Shown: in pieces, positions 28,000 through 37,226 of the stretch
Numbering within the stretch: position 1 is the first letter of the stretch
Layout: each line of letters starts with the position of its first letter
The notes under the pieces: generated by a model
The model's database searches: none
Seen by the model: only the letters and a program-made list of their open reading frames with translations
Told to the model about the DNA's origin: nothing
Position numbers and translations under genes: made by a program
Source of the DNA: CAVORB01 sp963698495
GTDB taxonomy: Bacteria; Pseudomonadota; Gammaproteobacteria; Chromatiales; Chromatiaceae
Assembly: GCA_963698495.1 (NCBI GenBank)
Contig: CAVORB010000004.1
Coordinates: 69,720 to 133,719, forward strand
Direction of reading: 5' to 3'
DNA length: 64,000 bases

Positions 28000-28877
28000 G
28001 GCCCGGCCTCCGGGGCACCGCCCTCGCCACCGGTCAAGGCCCCTTGGAGCAGCGAGGTCGGCAAGGTCCAGACCAACAGAACCTCGCGGCTGCGGTCGAG
28101 CCGGGCCGCGGGCGACGCGACCACGGTGGCGAAGGGCTTGCCCGGCTCGCGCCGCACCTCGGCGACCCTTGCCACCGGATAGCCCGGGGGAAAGTGCCCA
28201 CCCAGACCGGAGGTGACCAACAGATCTCCCTCCCGGACGTCCGCGTTCTTCGGCAGATGGGGAAGCTCGAGCCGGTCGACCAGGCCGGTGCCCGAAGCTA
28301 CCGTGCGCAGACCGTTGCGATTGATCTGTACCGGCAGGGAATGGGCGGCATCGGTGATTAAGAGCACGGTCGACGAGAGCGGGTCGGCCCGGACCACCTG
28401 CCCCATCACCGCGTTTGCGTCCAGCACCGGCTGACCGACGAAGACGCCGGATGTGGTGCCCTTGTTGACCAACACTTGCTGTCGATACGGATCCAGGTCC
28501 ACCGACAGCAGCTCCGCAATCAGCACCCGGTCGCCGATCTTGAAAGACGAGCCCAGGAGGTCGCGCAGCCGCATGTTCTCGGCCTCGAGGGCCTCGAACT
28601 GCTGCAGCCTACCCTTCAGCAGCAGGTTCTCGTGCCGCAGGGCTCCGTTGGCCTGACGCAACTCCTCCTCCTTCGCCAAGCGCCCCGTGACCAGGCGCCC
28701 CAGGGCATCAGGCAGACTGGCGACATAGTGCAGGGGGTAGACGACGACGGAGAGGGCGGAGCGCAGCGTGTCCAAGTGGCCGTGACGGTGATCCGCGACG
28801 ATCAGACCGATGGACAACACCACGGCGAGCAGCGCGCGGAAAACCGGTGAGGAGCCTTGGACGAACAGGGGTTTGAT
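27996..28877 (-). CDS. mreC: rod shape-determining protein MreC, start codon unusual
   Basis: Periplasmic scaffold of the elongasome: N-terminal anchor, coiled coil (EEELRQANGALRHENLLLK) and two beta domains (DLDPYRQQVLVNKG, SGLGGHFPPGYPVARV). The first ordinary start in the frame, GTG at 28823, falls inside the membrane anchor. Upstream the frame continues as KPLFVQGSSPVFRALLAVV, the normal MreC N-terminus, and the codon before KPLF is ATC at 28877, with an in-frame TAG three codons upstream (ATC is the third codon after it). A GAGG ribosome site lies nine bases before that ATC. Either translation starts at AUC or the ATG is miscalled by one base. The stop overlaps mreD. Confidence 0.9.
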   Translation of the reverse strand: MKPLFVQGSSPVFRALLAVVLSIGLIVADHRHGHLDTLRSALSVVVYPLHYVASLPDALGRLVTGRLAKEEELRQANGALRHENLLLKGRLQQFEALEAENMRLRDLLGSSFKIGDRVLIAELLSVDLDPYRQQVLVNKGTTSGVFVGQPVLDANAVMGQVVRADPLSSTVLLITDAAHSLPVQINRNGLRTVASGTGLVDRLELPHLPKNADVREGDLLVTSGLGGHFPPGYPVARVAEVRREPGKPFATVVASPAARLDRSREVLLVWTLPTSLLQGALTGGEGGAPEAGP

Positions 28878-28941
28878 GGTCTTCTACCTCTGCAGGAGGG
28901 CCGAGGACCGACCTGGGCCAACCCGGGACAACCCAGATTCA

Positions 28942-29991
28942 TCACTCCGTCGCAAACAGGTCCAACCCGCGCTCGTCGATCATCTCCAGGGCCCGGCCGC
29001 CGCCGCGTGCGACGCAGGTCAAGGGATCTTCCGCGACCAAGACAGGCAGACCGGTCTCCTCCTCGAGCAGCCGATCGATGTCCCGCAGCAGGGCACCGCC
29101 GCCGGTGAGCACGATGCCCCGCTCCGCCACGTCCGCACCCAGTTCCGGTGGCGTCTGCTCCAAGGCGATCTTCACCGCCCCGGTGATGCCGGACAGGGGC
29201 TCCTGCAGGGCCTCCAGGATCTCGTTGCTGTTGAGGGTGAAGCTGCGCGGAATGCCCTCGGCGAGATTGCGGCCCTTGACCTCGATCTCGAGCACCTCGG
29301 TGCCCGGATAGGCCGAACCGATGCTGTGCTTGATGCGCTCGGCGGTCGCCTCACCGATCAGGGTGCCGTAGTTGCGGCGCACGTAATTGATGATGGCGTC
29401 ATCGAAACGGTCGCCGCCGATACGCACCGAGTTGGAGTAGACGATGCCGTTCAGGGAGATGACCGCCACCTCCGAGGTGCCGCCCCCGATGTCGAGCACC
29501 ATGGAGCCCCGCGCCTCGTCGACCGGCAGGCCGGCGCCGATGGCCGCCGCCATGGGCTCCTCGATCAGGTAGACCTCGCGCGCGCCGGCTCCGGCGGCGG
29601 ACTCCTTGATGGCGCGCCGCTCCACCTGGGTCGAGCCGCAGGGCACGCAGATCAGTACCCGCGGGCTGGGCCGGATGATTCGGCTCTCGTGCACCTTGTG
29701 GATGAAGTACTGGAGCATCTTCTCGGTGACCGTGAAGTCGGCGATGACACCGTCCTTCAGGGGCCGGATGGCGGTGATGTTCTGGGGCGTGCGGCCCAGC
29801 ATCTGCTTGGCCTCCTCGCCGACCGCCGCCACCGACTTGGGCCCCCCCGCCCGATCCTGGCGGATGGCCACCACGGATGGCTCGTTGAGCACGATGCCCT
29901 GGCCGCGGGCATAGATGAGCGTGTTGGCGGTTCCAAGATCGATCGAAAGATCGTTGGAAAACATCCCTCGAATGCGTCGGAGAAACATCAA
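28942..29991 (-). CDS. mreB: rod shape-determining actin homologue MreB
   Basis: Actin-fold filament protein that orients side-wall synthesis. 349 residues, with the MreB start GMFSNDLSIDLGTANTLIY, phosphate 2 loop VLDIGGGTSEVAVIS, adenosine loop GIVLTGGGALLRDID and a short amphipathic N-terminus (MFLRRIRG) for membrane binding. First gene of the 11-kb minus-strand cluster; its promoter should lie in 29992-30493. Two adjacent ATGs (29991 and 29988) are both possible. Confidence 0.97.
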   Translation of the reverse strand: MMFLRRIRGMFSNDLSIDLGTANTLIYARGQGIVLNEPSVVAIRQDRAGGPKSVAAVGEEAKQMLGRTPQNITAIRPLKDGVIADFTVTEKMLQYFIHKVHESRIIRPSPRVLICVPCGSTQVERRAIKESAAGAGAREVYLIEEPMAAAIGAGLPVDEARGSMVLDIGGGTSEVAVISLNGIVYSNSVRIGGDRFDDAIINYVRRNYGTLIGEATAERIKHSIGSAYPGTEVLEIEVKGRNLAEGIPRSFTLNSNEILEALQEPLSGITGAVKIALEQTPPELGADVAERGIVLTGGGALLRDIDRLLEEETGLPVLVAEDPLTCVARGGGRALEMIDERGLDLFATE

Positions 29992-30493
29992 GCAGCCACC
30001 CTGGGAAAAACATACTCTGCGCCGCGACCGGGTCTCGACTGGAAGTCAAACAACCCGTTCGCGGCATGGTTACAGACAAGGAACGCCAACGGCCCCGCGC
30101 CGGCTTCCAATACAATTCCTTATTCAGAAATCCAGCTAGGCGATGGGGCCAAGGCCGGATGGTCGCCTGGTCCCGAAGAAGCCCCCGGAACCCGATGCCA
30201 TCGGACGTACCCGCCCGCGGGCAGTCAAAGGCGGTAATCTAGCAACGCGACTGCCGATCGGCAAGGCAGATTCGCCGCCGCCCGTCCCTCGGGGAGGCGA
30301 CAGGCGCTTATGTCGTCCCGAGGCATTGTGCTATTTTCTGCTGCCGCGGGCGAAGCTCTGGCTAGGCGGCATGCGGCTCCGCCATGAACTTGCGTCCGCT
30401 CGTTTCAGGGCCTTACCCTGGTCTTCCGCGTTTCGGCTCCCTCGCGCGGGGGTAATCTCGCGCCTCCGGCGCAGACTCATTACGGTAGTCGCC
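29992..30493. other. divergent intergenic region between mreB and gatC
   Basis: 502 bp separating the minus-strand elongation cluster from plus-strand gatCAB. It must hold both promoters, but I see no convincing -35/-10 pair, tRNA or ORF with protein character. The open frame leading into gatC (30143 onward) is Arg/Pro-rich and looks like chance. Confidence 0.6.
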
Positions 30494-30781
30494 ATGTCTC
30501 TGGATCGCTCCGACGTCGAAAAGATCGCCCACCTGGCCCGTCTCGCGCTGGCGGACGAGGAAAAGGACGGCTATGTCACCGACCTGTCCAACATCCTTTC
30601 CCTGGTCGAGCAGATGAACGCCGTCGAGACCGGAGGGGTGATGCCCATGGCACACCCGCTGCATATGACCCAGCGCCTGCGCAGCGACGAGCCGACCGAG
30701 CCCAACCAGCGGGAACGGTTCCAGCGCATTGCCCCCGCCACCGAGGACGGGCTCTATCTGGTACCCAAGGTGATCGAGTAG
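30494..30781 (+). CDS. gatC: Asp/Glu-tRNA(Asn/Gln) amidotransferase subunit C
   Basis: 95-residue stabilising belt of the GatCAB complex, with the family start SLDRSDVEKIAHLARLAL and the conserved AHPLHMTQRLRSDEP region. ATG at 30494. First gene of gatC-gatA-gatB; 57 bp before gatA. The complex converts misacylated Glu-tRNA(Gln) or Asp-tRNA(Asn) to the correct amide form. Confidence 0.96.
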   Translation: MSLDRSDVEKIAHLARLALADEEKDGYVTDLSNILSLVEQMNAVETGGVMPMAHPLHMTQRLRSDEPTEPNQRERFQRIAPATEDGLYLVPKVIE

Positions 30782-30838
30782 GCCGCTGCGCGCCGCCAAC
30801 CGCTCCCGAACCCGCCTGTCCTCAGGACCCTGTAACCC

Positions 30839-32293
30839 ATGCACCAGAAGACGATCGCCGAGCTCGCCACCGGTCTGCGCGGGGGCGAATTCACCAGCCA
30901 GGAGCTAACCCGGCACTACCTGGACCGCATCGAGCGCCTCGACCCGAGGCTCAACAGCTTCGTCACCGTCGCCGCCGACACCGCCCTGGAGGCCGCGGAG
31001 CGGGCCGACTCGCGGCTGCGCGCGGGAGAGGCGCCGCCACTCACCGGCATCCCCATCGCGCACAAGGACATCTTCTGCACCTACGGGCTGAAGACGAGCT
31101 GCGGCTCGCGCATGCTCGACAACTTCGTCGCGCCCTACAGCGCGACCGTGGTGGAGCGCCTGGAGCGCGCGGGCGCCGTGGTGCTCGGCAAGACCAACAT
31201 GGACGAGTTCGCCATGGGCTCCTCCAACGAGACCAGCTATTACGGCCCGGTCAAGAACCCCTGGGATACGAGCAAGGTGCCCGGGGGATCGTCCGGCGGC
31301 TCCGCGGCGGCGGTGGCCGCGGGCCTGTGCGCGGCGGCGACCGGCACCGACACCGGCGGCTCCATCCGTCAGCCCGCCGCGCTGTGCGGCATCACCGGGC
31401 TCAAACCCACCTACGGGCGCGTATCCCGCTGGGGCATGATCGCCTTCGCCTCCAGCCTGGACCAGGCCGGCCCCATGACCCGCAGTGCCGAGGACGCCGC
31501 CCTGCTGCTGAAGGCCATGGCGGGCTTCGACCCGCGGGACTCCACCAGCGCCGAAGAACCGGTGCCGGACTATGAGGCAGGGCTCAGGGTGGACCTCACG
31601 GGCATGCGCATCGGGCTACCCCGGGAATACTTCGGCGAAGGCCTGGATGCGGGCGTCGCCGACTCGGTCGCGGCAGCGGTGCGGGAATACGAGAAGCTCG
31701 GGTGCAAGGTTAGGGAGATCAGCCTGCCCAACAGCCCGCTCTCGGTCCCGACCTATTACGTGGTGGCGCCGGCGGAGTGCTCATCGAACCTGGCCCGTTT
31801 CGACGGTGTGCGCTACGGGCACCGCTGCAAGGATCCCGCGGACCTCGAAGACCTTTACAAGCGCAGCCGCGCCGGGGGTTTCGGTCCCGAGGTCAAGCGC
31901 CGGATCATGATCGGCACCTATGTGCTGTCCGCCGGCTACTACGACGCCTACTACATCAAGGCCCAGAGGCTCAGACAACTGATCAGCGACGACTTCGCCC
32001 GCGCCTTCGAGCAGGTTGACGTCATTCTCGGTCCTACCAGCCCGACGACGGCATTCCCACTGAACGACAAGGTCGATGACCCGGTGGCGATGTACCTCAA
32101 CGACATCTACACCATCGCCACCAACCTGGCGGGGCTGCCCGGGATGTCCATCCCCGTCGGTCCCGCCGGCGGCATGCCGGTGGGTCTGCAGATCATCGGC
32201 AACTACTTCCAGGAACACCGCCTGCTCAACGTCGCCCACCGACTCCAGGAGGCGACCGACTGGCATCGGGCGGCACCCCCGGGGTTCGAGTGA
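30839..32293 (+). CDS. gatA: Asp/Glu-tRNA(Asn/Gln) amidotransferase subunit A
   Basis: Amidase-signature glutaminase, 484 residues. The catalytic triad is visible: Lys76 in AHKDIF, cis-Ser151 in GGSSGGSAAAV, and nucleophile Ser175 in TDTGGSIRQPA. It releases ammonia from glutamine for GatB. Full length, intact, between gatC and gatB. Confidence 0.98.
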   Translation: MHQKTIAELATGLRGGEFTSQELTRHYLDRIERLDPRLNSFVTVAADTALEAAERADSRLRAGEAPPLTGIPIAHKDIFCTYGLKTSCGSRMLDNFVAPYSATVVERLERAGAVVLGKTNMDEFAMGSSNETSYYGPVKNPWDTSKVPGGSSGGSAAAVAAGLCAAATGTDTGGSIRQPAALCGITGLKPTYGRVSRWGMIAFASSLDQAGPMTRSAEDAALLLKAMAGFDPRDSTSAEEPVPDYEAGLRVDLTGMRIGLPREYFGEGLDAGVADSVAAAVREYEKLGCKVREISLPNSPLSVPTYYVVAPAECSSNLARFDGVRYGHRCKDPADLEDLYKRSRAGGFGPEVKRRIMIGTYVLSAGYYDAYYIKAQRLRQLISDDFARAFEQVDVILGPTSPTTAFPLNDKVDDPVAMYLNDIYTIATNLAGLPGMSIPVGPAGGMPVGLQIIGNYFQEHRLLNVAHRLQEATDWHRAAPPGFE

Positions 32294-32405
32294 GCCCAGG
32301 CCGTGCCCCCGTAAAGCGGTCCGGGGCGGCGCCCTGACAGCGTTTCCGGTCGCGCCGCGCGGACACCCAGACCACAACAGCTTCGCTACGAAAGGTACAA
32401 GGGCA

Positions 32406-33839
32406 ATGCAATGGGAAACCGTCATCGGGCTGGAGATCCATACCCAGCTCGCGACCAGATCCAAGATCTTCTCGGGGGCGCCAACCGCATTCGGGGCTGA
32501 GCCGAACACCCAGGCCTGCGCGATCGACCTCGGCCTTCCCGGCGTGCTGCCGGTGCTCAACAAGCAAGCGGTGGCGCTGGCGGTGCGGTTCGGCAAGGCC
32601 ATCGACGCCGAGATCGCCGAGCGCTCGGTCTTCGCGCGCAAGAATTACTTCTACCCCGACCTGCCGAAGGGCTATCAGATCAGCCAGTACGAGCTGCCGG
32701 TCGTGGGCAGGGGGCGGGTCGAGATCCTGCTCGACGACGGATCGCTCAAGGAGATCGGCGTGACCCGCGCCCACCTGGAGGAGGACGCCGGCAAGTCCCT
32801 GCACGAGGACTTCCACGGCCTCACCGGCATCGATCTCAACCGCGCCGGCACCCCGCTGCTGGAGATCGTTTCCGAGCCCGACATGCGCTCGCCCGCGGAG
32901 GCCGTCGCCTACGCCCGCAAGATCCACCAGATCGTACGCTGGATCGGGATCAGCGACGGCAACATGCAGGAGGGCTCTTTCCGCATGGACGCAAACGTGT
33001 CGGTCCGGCCCAAAGGCGAGGACAAGCTCGGCACCCGCACCGAGATCAAGAACATCAACTCCTTCCGCTTCCTGGAGCGAGCCCTCGACTTCGAGATCGA
33101 GCGCCAGATCGACGTCATCGACTCCGGCGGCGCGGTGGTTCAGGAGACCCGGCTCTACGATTCCGAGCGGGACGAGACCCGCTCCATGCGCACCAAGGAG
33201 GAGGCGAACGACTACCGCTACTTCCCGGACCCCGACCTGCTGCCGCTCGAGGTCGATGCGGCCTTTATCGCAACGGCGACCGCGGATCTCCCGGAACTCC
33301 CCGACGCCAAGCGCGAGCGCTTCCGCGGGCGCTACGGGCTGTCCGCGTACGACGCCAACCTGCTGACGGCGAGCCGCGAACTGGCGGATTACTTCGAGCA
33401 GGTCGCCGACGCATGCCCGGACCCCAAGCTCGCCGCCAACTGGATCAACGGCGAGCTGGCCGCCGCGCTCAACAGGGCGGGCATGGAGATCGGCAACTCA
33501 CCGGTTACGGCGCACATGCTGTCGGGTCTGATCGCCCGGATCAAAGATGACACCATCTCGGGAAAGCTCGCCAAGCAGGTCTTCGAGGCCATGTGGAACG
33601 GCGAGGGGGACGCGGACACCGTGATCGCGGCCAAGGGGCTGAAACAGATCACGGACAGCGGCGCACTGGAGCGGATCGTTGACGAGATCATGGCGGCAAA
33701 TCCGGATCAGGTCGACCAGTACCGCGCGGGAAAGGAGAAGGTCTTCGGCTTCTTCGTCGGCCAGGTGATGAAGGCGACCAAGGGCAAGGCCAACCCGCAG
33801 CAGGTCAACGGGCTACTGCGGGAGAAGCTGAAGGCTTAG
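32406..33839 (+). CDS. gatB: Asp/Glu-tRNA(Asn/Gln) amidotransferase subunit B
   Basis: Kinase/transamidase subunit, 477 residues. N-terminal WETVIGLEIHTQL, phosphate-handling cradle around FYPDLPKGYQISQYE, GTRTEIKNINSF, and the C-terminal tRNA-binding YqeY-like domain ending NPQQVNGLLREKLKA. ATG at 32406 fits the family start; the open frame above it overlaps gatA. Separated from gatA by 112 bp. Confidence 0.98.
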   Translation: MQWETVIGLEIHTQLATRSKIFSGAPTAFGAEPNTQACAIDLGLPGVLPVLNKQAVALAVRFGKAIDAEIAERSVFARKNYFYPDLPKGYQISQYELPVVGRGRVEILLDDGSLKEIGVTRAHLEEDAGKSLHEDFHGLTGIDLNRAGTPLLEIVSEPDMRSPAEAVAYARKIHQIVRWIGISDGNMQEGSFRMDANVSVRPKGEDKLGTRTEIKNINSFRFLERALDFEIERQIDVIDSGGAVVQETRLYDSERDETRSMRTKEEANDYRYFPDPDLLPLEVDAAFIATATADLPELPDAKRERFRGRYGLSAYDANLLTASRELADYFEQVADACPDPKLAANWINGELAAALNRAGMEIGNSPVTAHMLSGLIARIKDDTISGKLAKQVFEAMWNGEGDADTVIAAKGLKQITDSGALERIVDEIMAANPDQVDQYRAGKEKVFGFFVGQVMKATKGKANPQQVNGLLREKLKA

Positions 33840-33884
33840 CGCCATCGCTCGCGGTCATCGGCCGAATCGGGTCCCGCACCCGGA

Positions 33885-34322
33885 TCAGCGCGGAGGCCGG
33901 CCGACGACTTTCAGTCCACCCTTTTCCCCGGGTTCCGGTCGATTGCGCATGTGATCGGCGACCTGAAAGAACGCCTGCTTCAGATGAGCCCGCAGGCGTT
34001 CGTCCGGAACCGTCTCCTCCAGCGCCCGCTCCATGCACAGCAGCCACTGGTCGCGCTCTGCCCGACCGATCGAGAACGGAAGATGGCGCCGGCGCAGCAT
34101 GGGATGACCGTACTTCTGCTGATAGAGATCCGGCCCACCCAGCCAGCCGGACAGGAACAGGTAGAGCTTCTCGCGCGACCCGCGCAGGCTTTTCGCATGC
34201 AGCGCGCGCACGGGCGCTGCCTCCGACAGGCTGTCCATGACATCGTAGAAACGATCCACCAGGCGGCGGACACCTTCGTCTCCACCGATCTGTTGGTAAG
34301 GATTCAGCGCATTCCCGATCAT
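33885..34322 (-). CDS. group II truncated haemoglobin
   Basis: 145-residue 2-on-2 globin of the trHbO type. Tyr26 at B10 in DRFYDVM, proximal His80 in LRRRHLPF, Trp93 at the G8 position (RDQWLLCM) and the glycine pair in SGWLGGPDLYQQKYGHP are all present. Likely binds oxygen or NO, possibly for detoxification. Convergent with gatB; separated from groEL by a bidirectional terminator. Confidence 0.93.
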   Translation of the reverse strand: MIGNALNPYQQIGGDEGVRRLVDRFYDVMDSLSEAAPVRALHAKSLRGSREKLYLFLSGWLGGPDLYQQKYGHPMLRRRHLPFSIGRAERDQWLLCMERALEETVPDERLRAHLKQAFFQVADHMRNRPEPGEKGGLKVVGRPPR

Positions 34323-34411
34323 GGCTTGGGCTGTTTGTCGGCTCCGCAGGGAAAGGCGAGGCTAGCCGAACTCGGGCCGATACCCAAGGAGTGCATGGCC
34401 CGCGCACAAGA

Positions 34412-34439
34412 GAACAGCCCCGCGTCCGCGGGGCTGTTC
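34412..34439. terminator. bidirectional hairpin terminator after groEL
   Basis: Thirteen-base perfect stem GAACAGCCCCGCG / CGCGGGGCTGTTC with a two-base loop. It lies between the groEL stop and the globin start, correctly placed to end the groESL transcript. The trailing T run is weak. Confidence 0.65.
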
Positions 34440-34464
34440 GAGGGCTCGGTCGATCTCAGGACCG

Positions 34465-36108
<1,644 letters not shown>

Positions 36109-36172
36109 TGTCGTGTCACCTCAATAGATTTCGATCAGATCGGGAAGCCTTGCGGCAGACTCGCGGCGCCTG

Positions 36173-36460
36173 CTACTCGATGACGCCCATGATGTCGTCC
36201 TCGCGCAGCACCAGGACCTCCTTGCCGGATACCTTCACCTCGGTGCCCGAATACTTGCCAAACAGCACCCGATCGCCCACTTTGACATCCAGGGGCCGAA
36301 TCTCGCCGTTCTCCAGAATCTTGCCGTTGCCGACGGCGATCACCTCACCCTGGATCGGCTTTTCGGCGGCCGAATCCGGAATGACGATACCGCCCGGGGA
36401 GGTGCGCTCCTCCTCCATGCGGCGAACCACAACTCGGTCATGCAAAGGACGGATATTCAT
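36173..36460 (-). CDS. groS: co-chaperonin GroES
   Basis: 95-residue lid of the GroEL chamber: MNIRPLHDRVVVRRMEEE start, mobile loop ERTSPGGIVIPD, and a C-terminal beta barrel ending VLREDDIMGVIE. ATG at 36460 has GGAG ten bases upstream. The open frame to 36595 runs through the CIRCE operator and promoter and is not coding. Confidence 0.98.
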   Translation of the reverse strand: MNIRPLHDRVVVRRMEEERTSPGGIVIPDSAAEKPIQGEVIAVGNGKILENGEIRPLDVKVGDRVLFGKYSGTEVKVSGKEVLVLREDDIMGVIE

Positions 36461-36512
36461 GCGTTGCTGTCTCCTAGAACTGGCTAGTGCGAGCCAGGAC
36501 GTTGAATCTTTG

Positions 36513-36539
36513 TTAGCACTCACCAAGAGCGAGTGCCAG
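36513..36539 (-). promoter_or_regulatory. CIRCE operator (HrcA binding site) of groESL
   Basis: TTAGCACTC, nine bases, GAGTGCCAG: the CIRCE inverted repeat with two mismatches in the right arm (consensus GAGTGCTAA). It lies between the groES start and its promoter, as expected for HrcA repression. Confidence 0.88.
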
Positions 36540-36540
36540 T

Positions 36541-36568
36541 AATTTAGGGGAAAATTCTCCGTCGTCAA
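36541..36568 (-). promoter_or_regulatory. groESL promoter, sigma70/sigma32-like
   Basis: On the minus strand: -35 TTGACG (36568-36563), 16-bp spacer, -10 TAAATT (36546-36541), just upstream of CIRCE. The same DNA reads CTTGACG then CCCCTAAAT, which also resembles a heat-shock sigma32 promoter, so dual control is plausible. Confidence 0.55.
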
Positions 36569-36593
36569 GCCCTGTTTAGCGCGGGAGGGAACC

Positions 36594-36968
36594 ATGCCGG
36601 TGAGTGCAGGCTACATCGACTTCGTCCGGGACTTGCTCGCCCACTTCGAGCCCCTGAGGATCAAGCGCATGTTCGGCGGCGCAGGGGTCTATTCCGGGGA
36701 GTTGTTCTTCGCCATCCTGGTCGACGACACCCTCTACCTGAAGGTGGATGACGTCACGCGTGCAGATTACGAGGCACGGGGCTTGTCGCCCTTCCGCTAC
36801 CTCTCCAAGCAGGGGAAGACCATGACCATGGGCTACTACCCGCTTCCCGCGGAGGTGCTGGAGGACCCCGAGGAGCTTCGCGCCTGGGCGACGAGGGCAG
36901 TGGAAGCGGCCGAACGGGCGGCGGGCGGGGGGAGCACCCGGCGCGATCCGGGATCGCCAAAGGGATAG
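36594..36968 (+). CDS. TfoX N-terminal-domain protein
   Basis: 124-residue protein matching the TfoX/Sxy N-terminal fold: LRIKRMFGGAGVYSGELFFAILVDDTLYLKVDD is characteristic, with YLSKQGKTMTMGYYPLP after it. The competence-type C-terminal domain of full TfoX is missing, so a direct role in competence should not be assumed. It is divergent from groES and shares its promoter region; the tail is Gly/Arg-rich and poorly conserved. Confidence 0.9.
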   Translation: MPVSAGYIDFVRDLLAHFEPLRIKRMFGGAGVYSGELFFAILVDDTLYLKVDDVTRADYEARGLSPFRYLSKQGKTMTMGYYPLPAEVLEDPEELRAWATRAVEAAERAAGGGSTRRDPGSPKG

Positions 36969-37226
36969 CCGTCCGCGCGCACCCCCAGCCCGTTCGGGGC
37001 CCCGCCTTCGCCGAACCCGGCGGAACGCCTGTTTATTTGAAATAACAATCGAATAAGTTTAACGAATTTATATTTTTAATATTGCTATCGGAACCTGTCT
37101 AGCCTACCTGTATAGGAGTGGCGCATCGGACCTATTCCTGATTCCAAGCGCGGGGATTGAGGACGCGGCGCACGAAACGCCGCCGGTTTGCGCCGGCACC
37201 ACCACTCGAGCAAAACGGACGGCGAG

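Noticed and set aside
37030..37090. AT-rich patch as a possible replication origin or foreign insert
   Set aside because: Short, no DnaA-box-like repeats seen, and placed where a glcB promoter is expected.
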